A stretch of DNA of 64,000 nt, from NCBI RefSeq assembly GCF_000020325.1, contig NC_010730.1, positions 1,633,501-1,697,500 of the forward strand, in the 5' to 3' direction. Positions 34,542 through 44,504 of the stretch are shown here, in pieces. Source of the stretch: Sulfurihydrogenibium sp. YO3AOP1. Lineage in GTDB: Bacteria > Aquificota > Aquificia > Aquificales > Hydrogenothermaceae. Position 1 is the stretch's first letter, and each line of letters begins with the position of its first letter. The translations under genes and the position numbers were made by a program. The notes under the pieces are model-generated. The model worked only from the letters and a program-made list of their open reading frames with translations. It made no database searches and was not told where the DNA came from.

Positions 34542-34828
34542 TCTGCTTCACCATTTCCATAATTTTTCCAAAGCCTATACATGCCAACTACAAAGACTAT
34601 CAAAACAGTCAACCAAACTAAAAATAAAGCAATGTATCCAGACTTAGCAATCATTTTTTCAACTGTAAGCCCACCATAATTTACCAAACCTGCAATCGTA
34701 ATGACAATGATTATTGCAGTAATTAACCCATACCTCATAGGTTTAATATTCCATGCCAAAGCAAGACCTACGATTAAGAAAAATAGTAATCCTACTGCCA
34801 AAACATTTTGAAGTATAAATTCAACCAT
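34538..34828 (-). CDS. Small integral membrane protein (96 aa)
   Basis: From the ATG at 34828 (AGGAGG 7 nt upstream) the product has 96 residues. An earlier in-frame ATG at 34852 has no ribosome binding site. It has three hydrophobic helices: EFILQNVLAVGLLFFLIVGL, YGLITAIIIVITIAGL and IALFLVWLTVLIVFVVGMY, then a short polar tail. It overlaps xthA by 4 nt. Nothing in the sequence indicates transport or catalysis, and I do not recognise the family. Confidence 0.7.
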   Translation of the reverse strand: MVEFILQNVLAVGLLFFLIVGLALAWNIKPMRYGLITAIIIVITIAGLVNYGGLTVEKMIAKSGYIALFLVWLTVLIVFVVGMYRLWKNYGNGEAE

Positions 34829-34970
34829 CTCTATGCCTCCTAAAATTGCCATTATGATTTAAATTATACCACTTATAAAAAGTTTTTAAGAAATATTTAT
34901 TTGTTTTTAAAAATTTCTTAACAGAATTATGTAAATAATATTACGGAATAATTTTCGGAGGTAGATTACC

Positions 34971-35507
34971 ATGGTAGAGATAAAAGGCGAGATAAATCAG
35001 GAAGTTATTGATACTTTTATAGATTTGACTAAATGTATTATTGGAGAAAATGCTGTAAATAATGTACTGAGATTAGCTAACGAGAAAAACAAAGAAAACT
35101 GTACTGGAAGAGATATTGTTTTTGCTTTTGCAGATGAAGTTCAAAACATGTTTGGTCAGAAAGGTGGATATGCAATAATTAGACAACTTGGAAGGGAAGT
35201 TGCCAAATCTCTAATGGAAAAGCATCCAAAGGAAGAGTGGGAAGATTTACTTGAAAAATCTTTAAATGCTTTTGGTTTTGCATATAAAATAGAAAGAAAT
35301 AGTAACGAAGCTTATATTTGTAATTGTGTATTTTATGAGGGAGCTTTAAAACCAAGAGGACTTGGACCGATTGAGCATAGTGTATGCTGGTATGCATGGG
35401 GATTCATAGAAGGATTCGTAAGAGAGTTAGAGACAGGGGTAAAAAGTGTTAAATGGGAAGATAGGGATTATGAAAATCAAAAATGTAAATTTGTATTTTT
35501 GAGATAA
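34971..35507 (+). CDS. V4R-like (4-vinyl reductase/hydrocarbon-binding) domain protein
   Basis: 178 residues, no signal peptide. The C-terminal half has the V4R-like pattern: CNCVFYEGALKP, then CWYAWGFIEGFVRELETG (compare C..GF.EG....L.G in V4R domains), a strand, then a Cys near the end (QKCKFVFL). The N-terminal half is helical (FADEVQNMFGQKGGYAIIRQ) as in V4R proteins, which bind small ligands or sense metals through such Cys. GGAGG precedes the ATG. It is a single gene divergent from the membrane protein/xthA unit. The ligand is unknown and the family call is moderate. Confidence 0.55.
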   Translation: MVEIKGEINQEVIDTFIDLTKCIIGENAVNNVLRLANEKNKENCTGRDIVFAFADEVQNMFGQKGGYAIIRQLGREVAKSLMEKHPKEEWEDLLEKSLNAFGFAYKIERNSNEAYICNCVFYEGALKPRGLGPIEHSVCWYAWGFIEGFVRELETGVKSVKWEDRDYENQKCKFVFLR

Positions 35508-35511
35508 TACA

Positions 35512-36039
35512 GTGAGCGAGAAATTCAAAAAATATGAGATTCTTCGCTTACGCTCAGAATGACCGATCAGAAGGTGTATAAGTTAAAAGAAATATGGGAA
35601 TATGTATAATAGATTTCAAAAAGAACTATTGAGATTTTTCGCTGTAGCTTTAGAATGATATATTATTACTTTTGCCTGTCATCCTAAGGCTGTAAGTTGA
35701 AGAATCTCCTTTTTTATTTATTCCTTTAGAAAACCATCAAAGCATGAGATCCTTCACTTCGCTGTCGGATAACCAGTAAAGGTAAACTCATTTTATGCAT
35801 ATATTATACTACAGGAATTTTAGAACATCCTCATTTATTTGTACAGGTCATATTAGATTGAGAAAATATAAAAAAATAAAAACTATGAAATTCTTCACTT
35901 TGCTGATGGATGACTTTCAAAAAGATGGATAAAAACTTTAGAATAATTCTTACCCCTTAACTATTGCGTACGAGCAATTCATGAATTGCTCCAACATTCA
36001 TCACCTTCTAACAATCTACAGCCGAGAAAGGAATCTCAT
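35512..36039. repeat. Degenerate repeat cluster (type I and II remnants)
   Basis: Type II terminal repeat 35512-35528, intact A half-unit 35536-35563 (GCGTAAGC core), degenerate half-units at 35629-35660, 35676-35708, 35745-35774, 35885-35914 and 36016-36039, and a type I end at 35813-35832 (AATTTTAGAACATCCTC). It fills the convergent 542-bp gap between the V4R-like gene and the RND pump. No gene is seen in it. Confidence 0.7.
35972..35991. repeat. Perfect 20-bp palindrome (REP-like)
   Basis: GAGCAATTCATGAATTGCTC is identical to its own reverse complement and lies in a GTAC-GAGC context. A diverged copy is at 1092-1112. It differs from the A/B half-unit family. Confidence 0.7.
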
Positions 36040-36049
36040 ATAAATTTTT

Positions 36050-39000
36050 TTAAACTTCTTTAACTTCACTGTACTTTAAAAGTGGCGGAATGATTAAAAT
36101 TATTAATAATCCAGATATTAGCATGCCACCTACTACAACTATAGCTAATGGTTTTTGGATTTGACTACCTATACCTTGAGATAATGCTGTCGGGAGCAGT
36201 CCTAAGGATGCTGTAAAGCTGCTTAAAAGAACCGCCCTAAACTTCTCTTTCGAAGCTAATTTTGCTGATTCATCTACGCTAATTCCATTAAGAATATGCA
36301 TCTTATAAGATGCCATAATAAAAGAAATGTTTAATATGGAAATCCCTAAGATTGACACAAACCCAACTATTGCAGATAAGCTTATTGGATAACCAGTAGC
36401 AAACAAGCTTAATGACCCTCCAAAGAATGCAAAAAGTATGCCCAGCATTGAAATCAGTGTATTTCTGATTGATCGATTTACTATATAAAGGAAAATAAAT
36501 AATGCAAATACTGCTACTAATCCTGAAATAACTAATCTATGCAGAGCTTCTACTAAGCTTTTAAACTGTCCTGCCCATTCTATAAAGTACCCTTCTGGTA
36601 GTTTTATATCTTGTACTTTTTCTTGTGCTTTTGCTACTGTACCTGCCAAGTCCCCGGAGATAACGCTAAACTTAATCGGTATGTATCTTTTGTAGTTTTC
36701 TCTATAAATGAAAGAAGCTCCGGTATCAAATTTAATATTAGCTACAGAAGAAAGTTTTACATAAGATCCATTAGGAAGAGCTACCGGAATATCTCCAATG
36801 TTGGAAACATTCTGTCTTATCTGTTCGGGTAGGACCACAATTAAAGAAAATCTTTTATCTCCTTCTATAACTTGGGTTGCTTCTTTTCCTCCAAGAGCTG
36901 CAGAAACAGTATCCATTAACTCTTCAACGGACAAACCATATAAAGCTAATTTTTCTCTATCTGCTTCTATTACTAAGTTTGGCTGACCTATCTCTCTGAA
37001 AATACCGACATCTACTATGCCAGGTATAGTAGCAATTCTTTTTTCAACTTCCTCAGCTAAGCTTTCTAACTTATATAGATCATCTCCAAAAATCTTGACG
37101 GCATTCTCACCTTTTACACCGGTTAAAACTTCCTCTAAGTTATCCTCTATATATTGAGACACGTTTATATCTGCGTTTGGAAACAAATTTTTTAAATCTC
37201 TTCTGATGGCATTTTCAAGCTCTTCCTTGGTATGGAAATTTTTCCATTCATCGTATGGCTTTAAGTCTATGAAATATTCTGAGTTAAAAGGTCCCGTTGG
37301 GTCAGTTCCATCTTCTGGTCTTCCAACTTGGAACTCTATTGTCTTAATCTCCGGATATTTAATTAAAGTATCTCTAACTTTTTTTGCATTCTCATAAGTT
37401 TGAGACAGTGAAATTGAGTATGGAAAGATTATGCGAATGTATATATTACCTTCATCCATCTTTGGTATAAATTGAATTCCAAGGTTTTTTATTAGCAGTA
37501 GAGTAATAACTGTTATGATTATAAGCACCAAACTAATGGTTTTGATTTTGACTTTTATCAAACCCTGTAATAATTTTTCGTAGAAATGTTCTAAAATAGC
37601 TACAAATTTAGTTTCGTGCTTTGGAGATTTTATAAATAAGACTAATGCTGCTATTAAAAATGTAAATGTAAGGAAAATAACCGCTGTTATGGCATATAGG
37701 TAAGTTTTAACCATTGGAGAGAATATGCGTTTTTCTGCACCTTCCATTAAAAATACAGGAATAAATGATATGCCAATTATAGCTATTGATAAAAGCAAAA
37801 ACTTACCAACGTCATCTGTTGCGCTCATCAAAGCCCTTCTTCCTACACCAAACTTTGTAGAGTTTGCAAGATAGCTTTCTACAAATAATAGAGAAATATC
37901 AGCCAAGATACCAAAGTCTATTGCTGCAATAGATAGAAAGTTAGCAGATTCACCTCTTATAGCCATAACTCCAAGGGCTATTATCAAAGACATAGGCACG
38001 ATTGCAGAAACTAAGAACGCAGTTCTTAAATCTCCAAGAAAAATAAAAACAGACAGAAATACTAAAGCAATTCCTACCAAAGCAATCTCTGCCACTTTAT
38101 GGACTACTGTATCGATCAATTTACCTCTTTCGTAAATAGGAACAATTTTTACATCTTTTGGAAGAATATGCCGATTCAATTCTTGAATTTTTTCTCTAAT
38201 AGACTTTATAGAAGGTATGCTTTTAGCATCTCTTCTTAAAACTACTACCCCCATAACTATATCGTTATAGTTGTTTAGTCCAACTATACCGGTTCTTGGA
38301 ATATTTCCGACCTTAACTTCTGCTATATTCTTCACAAGAATAGGTGTATTGTTTTTATAAGCAACAACAATATTTCCTATATCATCTAAGTTTTTTATAA
38401 GACCAACTCCTCTTATGAGAAAGTATTGAGAGCCAAAATCTATTGCCCTTCCGCCAGAGTTTACGTTAGAGTTAGATATTGCTTGAACTATATCAGATAA
38501 AGAAACATTGTATTTAATCAAATTTTCCGGTTTAACTTCGACAGTGTATGCTTTTATAAAACCACCATAGCTTGCTACATCTTCTACACCTTCAGCAGTT
38601 TTAAGGTATCTTGCAACTGTCCAATCCTGAATGGTTCTAAGGTCAATAAGATTTTTATTTCCTATAACTGCATATCTTAAAACTTCACCGATTGGGTTTG
38701 GAATTATACTTGGAGAGACTCCCGGCGGTAAATCTGCGTTTGCAAGCCTGTTTATTACCTCTTGTCTTGCTTCTCTATAAGTAACATCATAAGAAAACGA
38801 GCATTTAATATCAGATAAACCATATAAAGAAATAGTATTTATTCTTTTTAGTCCTCTCATTCCGGCTAAGGATATTTCTAATGGAATTGTTACTTGTCTT
38901 TCTATCTCTTCCGCTGATTTGCCGGGATATATAGTCACAATCTCTATAACGGGTGGAGACGGGTCCGGAAATGCTTCAATGTTTAAATTTTTTACAAAGA

Positions 39001-39082
39001 ATAATGATACAGTTGTAATTATAAAGCCAAAAATAAAGAATATTAAAGCATTATCAGCTACAAAGTTTACCCATTTTTTCAC
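36050..39082 (-). CDS. CzcA/CusA-type heavy-metal RND efflux pump
   Basis: 1010 residues with the RND layout: one N-terminal helix, a large periplasmic loop, six helices, a second loop and five helices. The proton-relay helix reads AAIDFGILADISLL, close to the DFG..D motif of heavy-metal (HME) pumps. Periplasmic YPGKSAEEIERQVTIPLE is typical of CzcA. The exported metal (Zn/Co/Cd or Cu/Ag) cannot be read from sequence; the Met triad of CusA is not evident to me. It overlaps the adaptor gene by 4 nt in a TolC-adaptor-pump operon. Confidence 0.93.
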   Translation of the reverse strand: MKKWVNFVADNALIFFIFGFIITTVSLFFVKNLNIEAFPDPSPPVIEIVTIYPGKSAEEIERQVTIPLEISLAGMRGLKRINTISLYGLSDIKCSFSYDVTYREARQEVINRLANADLPPGVSPSIIPNPIGEVLRYAVIGNKNLIDLRTIQDWTVARYLKTAEGVEDVASYGGFIKAYTVEVKPENLIKYNVSLSDIVQAISNSNVNSGGRAIDFGSQYFLIRGVGLIKNLDDIGNIVVAYKNNTPILVKNIAEVKVGNIPRTGIVGLNNYNDIVMGVVVLRRDAKSIPSIKSIREKIQELNRHILPKDVKIVPIYERGKLIDTVVHKVAEIALVGIALVFLSVFIFLGDLRTAFLVSAIVPMSLIIALGVMAIRGESANFLSIAAIDFGILADISLLFVESYLANSTKFGVGRRALMSATDDVGKFLLLSIAIIGISFIPVFLMEGAEKRIFSPMVKTYLYAITAVIFLTFTFLIAALVLFIKSPKHETKFVAILEHFYEKLLQGLIKVKIKTISLVLIIITVITLLLIKNLGIQFIPKMDEGNIYIRIIFPYSISLSQTYENAKKVRDTLIKYPEIKTIEFQVGRPEDGTDPTGPFNSEYFIDLKPYDEWKNFHTKEELENAIRRDLKNLFPNADINVSQYIEDNLEEVLTGVKGENAVKIFGDDLYKLESLAEEVEKRIATIPGIVDVGIFREIGQPNLVIEADREKLALYGLSVEELMDTVSAALGGKEATQVIEGDKRFSLIVVLPEQIRQNVSNIGDIPVALPNGSYVKLSSVANIKFDTGASFIYRENYKRYIPIKFSVISGDLAGTVAKAQEKVQDIKLPEGYFIEWAGQFKSLVEALHRLVISGLVAVFALFIFLYIVNRSIRNTLISMLGILFAFFGGSLSLFATGYPISLSAIVGFVSILGISILNISFIMASYKMHILNGISVDESAKLASKEKFRAVLLSSFTASLGLLPTALSQGIGSQIQKPLAIVVVGGMLISGLLIILIIPPLLKYSEVKEV

Positions 39083-40119
39083 GTATGTTCCTCCAACAAA
39101 GGGTCAACAACAACCTTTTCACCTTGATTTAAACCGTCAACGGATACTTTGTTATTTTCAAGTTCTTTGATAAATTTAACCTCTTTTTTGATTAGCTTTC
39201 CATTTTCTTCTACATAGACGTAAAATTTACCATCTTTGTATATCAATGCTTTTTGCGGGATAACTGCATGGGTCTGTTTGCCTGTGTATATTCTTATATT
39301 GAAAAACATATTTATTTTTAGTGCTTCTTTTTCTTTTGGTTCTATAAATACTTTAATTTTTTTAGTATCCGGGTCTACAACGTCGCTTATGTATTTAACA
39401 ACTCCTTGAAATTTTTTATCCTGGAATAAATCAATAGAAAAATCAACATCGTCACCTTCTTTAAGTTTAAACACGTCTTTATCCTGAACTAATGCAACTA
39501 CCATTATTTTGTTTGGATTAACTAAGCTTAATATTTCAGTTGTTTGGTCAACAGAATCTCCAACATGACTGTTTATCTGATACACAATTCCATCAATTGG
39601 AGAAGTGATAACACTTGAACCAAGAGTTCCACCTAAAAGTTTCATCTTTTCTTCAATGCCTTTCAGCTGTGCTTTTAGTACATTGTAATTTGTTTCAGCA
39701 TCCATCAACTCTGCTTTTGGAATTGCTCCAACTTCGTACAACTCTTTTTTTAGTTTGTAAATTCTTTCTGCTTGAGACAGTTGAACAGACAAGGCTACTT
39801 TCTGTGAGTATAAATCTGTTGTGTCTGGTGCTTTTACAGATGCCAAGACTTGACCTTTTTTAACATAATCTCCAACCTGAACATTGATCGATTGAATTAT
39901 TCCTGGCAATTTGGAGGTTATTTTTACAGTACCATCTTTATCTGGCTGTACTAACCCTGTTGCTTCAATGTAATCTGGTACTTCTTGATAAACTACTTCC
40001 ACTGTTTGAATTTGCTTTTTTGTATTTTTTTCATTATCAGAGCTTTTACTTTTTTCATTACAAGAGAATAAAACAAAAGAAGTTAAAACAATCATATAAA
40101 GGAAAACCCTGCTTATCAT
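39079..40119 (-). CDS. RND efflux periplasmic adaptor (membrane fusion lipoprotein)
   Basis: 346 residues. Residues 1-19 are a lipoprotein signal with lipobox LFSC (Cys20). It contains a split lipoyl/biotinyl-like domain (GIIQSINVQVGDYVKKGQVL and the returning SPIDGIVYQINSHVGDSV), a coiled-coil hairpin (QKVALSVQLSQAERIYKL to EEKMKLL) and beta-barrel and membrane-proximal domains. It bridges the inner-membrane pump to the outer-membrane channel. It overlaps the genes on both sides by 4 nt. Confidence 0.92.
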   Translation of the reverse strand: MISRVFLYMIVLTSFVLFSCNEKSKSSDNEKNTKKQIQTVEVVYQEVPDYIEATGLVQPDKDGTVKITSKLPGIIQSINVQVGDYVKKGQVLASVKAPDTTDLYSQKVALSVQLSQAERIYKLKKELYEVGAIPKAELMDAETNYNVLKAQLKGIEEKMKLLGGTLGSSVITSPIDGIVYQINSHVGDSVDQTTEILSLVNPNKIMVVALVQDKDVFKLKEGDDVDFSIDLFQDKKFQGVVKYISDVVDPDTKKIKVFIEPKEKEALKINMFFNIRIYTGKQTHAVIPQKALIYKDGKFYVYVEENGKLIKKEVKFIKELENNKVSVDGLNQGEKVVVDPLLEEHT

Positions 40120-41345
40120 AAGTCTTCTCCTGAAAGTATTTTTAATGATGAATAATTATTTAGAAATTGATAGTATGATTGTAGATAAGCATTCATAAAA
40201 GATTTGTAGGTCCGTAGCGTGTCTAAGAAATCAAGGGTAGAAATACCACCTATAGAGTAGGCTTTCTTTGTCCTTTCTAACAAATCATCCATAACTTTCT
40301 TTTTTTCTAAGTATGAGTTGTATATTTTTTTGCTAACTTGATAATCTTCATAAGCTTGTGATATCTCTTTTCTTATTCTGTCTTTTTCCTTTGAAAGAGC
40401 TACCAACGTTTGTTCTTTCAAAGCTATGGCAGTAATAAGGTCACCTTTTCTTTTATCAAAGGTTGGTAGGTTTAAAGAAAATCCAAAACCTACGCCCGGC
40501 TTATACTGAGTTCCAAAGCTGTCATACTCAACACCAAGGCTTACATCCGGTATTGAGTATACTTTAATTAATTTAATCTGATGTTCTACTGAGTTTAACT
40601 GTTCTTGAAATGCTTTTATACTCTCTCTTTTTTCTGTTGCTTTTTGAACTAAATCATCAAGATTTGGTTCTTTAGTATCTATATTTACAGATACTGGCTC
40701 ATAATTTCCATTTAGATAAAATTTAATCTCCTGCAAATCTTTTTTATAAGTACTTTCTGCTTGTAATTTACTGTTTTCCAGCTCATTTTTGTACAACTGG
40801 AGCTTCATATAGTCTATTAGACTTAAAAAACCGGCTTTTTGTTTCTTTTCTTGGATTTGAAGCATTTTTTCATAATCATCTAAATCCTGCTTTAAATACT
40901 CATAATAACTTTTATCAGACAACGTTTGAAAGTAAACAGATAAGAAGTTTAAAATTACGCTCCTTGTAGTATCTTCTTTTTGATAGTTAACGGATTGTAA
41001 TTGATAGAAAGCAGATTTGATTCTGTTTTCTCTTTTTCCACCAAGTTCAAAAGGCTGGTCTACTCTTATGGATAACATCGTATTTCCGGTATCGTACACA
41101 ATGTTCTTACCAAACACAAGACCTGTATAATTTACTGATAAGGTTGGATTTTGATAAAATTTTGTCTGAATATATTGACCTTCGACTTTTTTAACTTCAT
41201 AAGATGCAATTTTTACATCGTAGTTGTTTTCTTTTATTATCTTGATCGCATCGTTTATAGTTATTTTTTGATTAACATCTTCGGCTAAGCTAAAAGATAC
41301 ATTAAAACCAATACATGCAGTTATTACAGTTATAAATTTTTTCAT
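40116..41345 (-). CDS. TolC-family outer membrane channel (CzcC-like), first gene of the efflux operon
   Basis: 409 residues. Signal peptide of about 21 residues (cleavage after FSLA). Two OEP/TolC repeats of long helices with barrel strands (GKNIVYDTGNTMLSIRVDQPFELGG; VSLGVEYDSFG and GVGFGFSLNLP). It forms the trimeric exit duct for the adaptor and pump downstream. No metal regulator is adjacent. The Shine-Dalgarno sequence is weak (AAGGA, 8 nt before ATG). Confidence 0.9.
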   Translation of the reverse strand: MKKFITVITACIGFNVSFSLAEDVNQKITINDAIKIIKENNYDVKIASYEVKKVEGQYIQTKFYQNPTLSVNYTGLVFGKNIVYDTGNTMLSIRVDQPFELGGKRENRIKSAFYQLQSVNYQKEDTTRSVILNFLSVYFQTLSDKSYYEYLKQDLDDYEKMLQIQEKKQKAGFLSLIDYMKLQLYKNELENSKLQAESTYKKDLQEIKFYLNGNYEPVSVNIDTKEPNLDDLVQKATEKRESIKAFQEQLNSVEHQIKLIKVYSIPDVSLGVEYDSFGTQYKPGVGFGFSLNLPTFDKRKGDLITAIALKEQTLVALSKEKDRIRKEISQAYEDYQVSKKIYNSYLEKKKVMDDLLERTKKAYSIGGISTLDFLDTLRTYKSFMNAYLQSYYQFLNNYSSLKILSGEDL

Positions 41346-41425
41346 AGTTATCCTTGTTAATCATTAATTTTAATCAGATAATTATATACAAGCACGAATG
41401 ATAAAATCATTAAAATTTTTTAATA

Positions 41426-41629
41426 ATACGTCGGGTGAGAAATTTAATAATAGTATGAGATTCTTCGCTTACGCTCAGAATGACGAATAAGGTTATCCTT
41501 CCTCTGATGCTTATCATTCAACTTTTCGCTGTCATCCTGAGGACATAAGTCCGAAGGATCCCCTCTTTTATTGTTACTTGAAAGGAAGAGGGTTGAAAAA
41601 GGAGATTCTTCGCCGGCTGCAAAATGATG
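41426..41629. repeat. Type II repeat element plus solo A half-unit
   Basis: Terminal repeat 41426-41444 (ATACGTCGGGTGAGAAATTT), A half-unit 41457-41485 (GCGTAAGC core), the conserved centre, B half-unit 41529-41562 and a further A variant at 41601-41629. Bases 41457-41563 match 44536-44642 at 106 of 107 positions. The remaining part of 41346-41797 is AT-rich, ending in CTCACCTCTCACC microrepeats at 41774-41796; no gene is seen. Confidence 0.88.
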
Positions 41630-41797
41630 ATGTTGATTTTTCCAAGCATTCTCAATTAAGAATGCGTCTTGAAAGAAAGATAAATAAGCAATGTTATGAA
41701 ATTCATTATCAATTCTAAAAAATATAAGATGAAAATCTGTATAGTGAAATGGTGAGAATTGTTAGCATTTCAGTCTCTCACCTCTCACCTATCACGT

Positions 41798-42910
41798 TTA
41801 AACATTGAATCTGAAATACATAATATCGCCGTCTTTAACAACATACTCTTTTCCTTCTATTCTTACCATTCCAAGCTCTTTTGCTTTTTGCATTGAGCCA
41901 ATTTTAATATAGTCATCATAATTTATCACTTCTGCCGCAATAAAACCTCTTTCTATGTCTGAGTGAATTTCTCCTGCTGCTTGGGGTGCTTTTGTCCCTC
42001 TTTTAATCGTCCATGCTCTTGCTTCTTTTTCTCCTGCTGTAAAGTAAGTAATCAGATCAAGAAGTGCATAGCCTGTTTTAATCATTCTGTTTAATCCTGG
42101 TTCTTTTAAGCCAAGGGCGTTTAAAAATTCCTGTCTTTCTTCTTTCGGAAGTTCTATTAATTCTTGCTCAACTTTTCCACATAAAACTACCACTGGTGCA
42201 TTTTCTTGTTTTGCTTTTTCTTTAAGTTGCTGTAAATATACGTTTCCTTCCCCTTCCGGCAAATCTTCTTCTGGAATGTTTGCAACATACATAAGCGGTT
42301 TTATTGTTATTGGATAAAGTGTTTTTGTAAGCCACTGTATCTCTTCTTCTTCAAATTTATCAAGATTTGTTCTAAGTGGTTTTAAATCCTCTAAAATAGC
42401 TTTAGCTTTTTCTAAGACTTGAACTTCAAATTTAGCTTCTTTATTTCCTGTTTTTGCAGCTTTCGCTGACCTTTCATATCTTTTTTCTATTGATTGTAAA
42501 TCTGCTAATATTAGTTCTGTTTCAATTATTTCAGCATCTCTTACAGGATTTACAGAACCTTCTACGTGAATAATATCCGGATCATCAAAACATCTAACGA
42601 CGTGTGCAATAGCTGATACTTGTCTTATGTTTGCTAAAAATTGATTACCTAAGCCTTCTCCTTTGCTTGCTCCTCTAACAAGACCTGCTATATCTACAAA
42701 TTCTATCGTTGCAGGAACTATGTTTTTACTTTTTTCCAGCTCTGCAATTTTATAAAGTCTTTCATCAGGAACGTTAACTATTCCAACGTTTGGGTCTATG
42801 GTGCAAAATGGATAGTTAGCAACTCCTGCCTTTGCTGTTTCTGTAAGGGCATTAAAAATTGTGGATTTTCCAACATTAGGTAATCCTACTATACCGACAT
42901 TCATTTTCAT
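41798..42910 (-). CDS. ychF: Redox-regulated ribosome-binding ATPase YchF
   Basis: A 370-residue OBG-family NTPase that in characterised bacteria prefers ATP and binds ribosomes. P-loop GLPNVGKST (residues 9-17), switch II DIAGLVRGASKGEGLGNQFL (the Gly-Leu in place of Gly-Gln is typical), a coiled-coil hairpin, and a C-terminal TGS-like domain (LDLITYFTAGEKEARAWTI to DGDIMYFRFNV). Start Met1 and Met3 are both possible. It is a single housekeeping gene between repeat blocks. Confidence 0.95.
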   Translation of the reverse strand: MKMNVGIVGLPNVGKSTIFNALTETAKAGVANYPFCTIDPNVGIVNVPDERLYKIAELEKSKNIVPATIEFVDIAGLVRGASKGEGLGNQFLANIRQVSAIAHVVRCFDDPDIIHVEGSVNPVRDAEIIETELILADLQSIEKRYERSAKAAKTGNKEAKFEVQVLEKAKAILEDLKPLRTNLDKFEEEEIQWLTKTLYPITIKPLMYVANIPEEDLPEGEGNVYLQQLKEKAKQENAPVVVLCGKVEQELIELPKEERQEFLNALGLKEPGLNRMIKTGYALLDLITYFTAGEKEARAWTIKRGTKAPQAAGEIHSDIERGFIAAEVINYDDYIKIGSMQKAKELGMVRIEGKEYVVKDGDIMYFRFNV

Positions 42911-42968
42911 TTATCTTCTACCACCTCTTTTTCAAATATTGTTTTTTAAACGGTTAATTAACTTATCT

Positions 42969-43175
42969 TCATCTAAAAAAAAGTGCAACCTTTCTTTCTT
43001 CAGGTATTTCGTATATCAGTTTTAATGTTCCGTCATAAAGTTTCTTTATAAACAAATCAAATTTTTTCCCATCTTTGTATCCTGTTATCCAAATCTCTCT
43101 TGATTTATCATGGTAAAAAATCGGATATTCTTCTGAATGTACCAATGTTCCACAAGCTTCTAAAATTTTTTCCAT
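42969..43175 (-). CDS. Hypothetical protein (68 aa)
   Basis: A small, compact beta-rich frame: EACGTLVHSEEYPIFYHDK, SREIWITGYKDGKKFDLFI, then KLYDGTLKLIYEIPEERKVA. CGAGG lies 6 nt upstream of the ATG. It stands between the ychF gene and the TolC-like gene on the same strand, 46 bp after the latter. The amino-acid pattern looks like a true protein. No family recognised. Confidence 0.6.
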   Translation of the reverse strand: MEKILEACGTLVHSEEYPIFYHDKSREIWITGYKDGKKFDLFIKKLYDGTLKLIYEIPEERKVALFFR

Positions 43176-43221
43176 CGTAACCTCGAAGATGCTTTAAAAT
43201 ATCAATTATATCATAGATTAA

Positions 43222-44358
43222 CTAATCTGAAGTTAGTTCTTCTATTCTTGCTATTGATAGATAGACATTCAAAACTTGTTCCAAGATAGACATCTTATAA
43301 TTTTTGTATTCATTAAAGATAACATAAAAGTTTTGAAAATTACTAACGTTTTGAGCATATTCATTAATTGCTTTTTTTAGACTGTTTTCGTAGTTGATAC
43401 TAAAATCTTTTAAAATCCTTAACCTCTCTTTAGCAGATAAATAATCTTCATAGTTTATAGATAAAATATATTTTAAATTGATTAGAAGTTCTAATTTTTG
43501 TTCTTGTTGAGATATTACAAATAGTTTCTGAGCCAATACTGATTGCTCTTGAGATAATGTTCTCCAAAATGGCAGATAAACATTTAAACCAACGCCCATA
43601 GAAAAAGCATTCTTTATATCTTCTTTTGCTTTATAATCTAAAGAAAGTGTAACATCTGGATAATATATTTCTCTTGACAATTTATAAGACAGTCTATCTC
43701 TTTCTAATTTATTCTCTAAATTTTTAATCAATGGGCTAGCTGTTTCTACCTTAGAAATAGCTTCATCTATAGAAAAATCTTTATTTTCATTTAAGTCTAT
43801 TTCAACATCACTAAACTCAGAATTTACAACTGTTTTTAACTCTTGAATCTTTTTATTAAGATTCGAATGATAGTTTATTTTTTCTAAAATGATGTTTGAT
43901 AATAAGATTTTTAATCTATCTTCATCTCTTGTTCTATTCATTATGTCTTTTAATAAATTTTCAAGACCATTAAGGGTTTTTATTTTCTCTCTATAAAGCC
44001 ATACATAATAAGCATTTTCTTTTATTTGTCTGACAATCTTATTCTTTTCTAATTTGTATACATAAATTTGTGCTTCGTAGTTTTTTTCTTCTATTTGTTT
44101 GTTTATTTTGAGTTTATCATACCATGGCAAATATTGTCTTACAGTGATTTTGCCTCCATCGCTAAAACTTAATGAAAAAGATGGGTTTGGAAGTTTATCT
44201 GCAACATGAACCTTACTTTCCAAAACTTTTAATTCTTTTTCTATCTTTTTTAACTGTGGATTATTTTTTAAAGCTAATTCTATAAGCTGGTCTACAGTTT
44301 CAGCAAAAGAAAATTTAAAAATGAGCAACAAAGTTAAAAGAAAAATGTTCAACTTCAT
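43222..44358 (-). CDS. TolC-family outer membrane protein, orphan
   Basis: 378 residues. Signal peptide to about residue 19 (FSFA). Long TolC-like helices with the start IELALKNNPQLKKIEKELKV and the second-half VETASPLIKNLENKLERDRLSY. Barrel strands are SFSLSFSDGGKITVRQYLP and FSMGVGLNVYLPFW. It is shorter and more diverged than the CzcC-like protein at 40116-41345 and has no adaptor or pump beside it. It may serve another efflux or secretion system. Confidence 0.82.
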   Translation of the reverse strand: MKLNIFLLTLLLIFKFSFAETVDQLIELALKNNPQLKKIEKELKVLESKVHVADKLPNPSFSLSFSDGGKITVRQYLPWYDKLKINKQIEEKNYEAQIYVYKLEKNKIVRQIKENAYYVWLYREKIKTLNGLENLLKDIMNRTRDEDRLKILLSNIILEKINYHSNLNKKIQELKTVVNSEFSDVEIDLNENKDFSIDEAISKVETASPLIKNLENKLERDRLSYKLSREIYYPDVTLSLDYKAKEDIKNAFSMGVGLNVYLPFWRTLSQEQSVLAQKLFVISQQEQKLELLINLKYILSINYEDYLSAKERLRILKDFSINYENSLKKAINEYAQNVSNFQNFYVIFNEYKNYKMSILEQVLNVYLSIARIEELTSD

Positions 44359-44504
44359 TAAAAATCTCGTTTTATTTTAAAAGTTTAAATATTTTAATTA
44401 TCATATTATAAGAATAAAGGAAAAATTTTAAAAATTCAAATCAATGTAAAAGCCTAAAAGATTATATGTAAGAGGTTTAATTACGATTTATTTAAAATAG
44501 TTTG

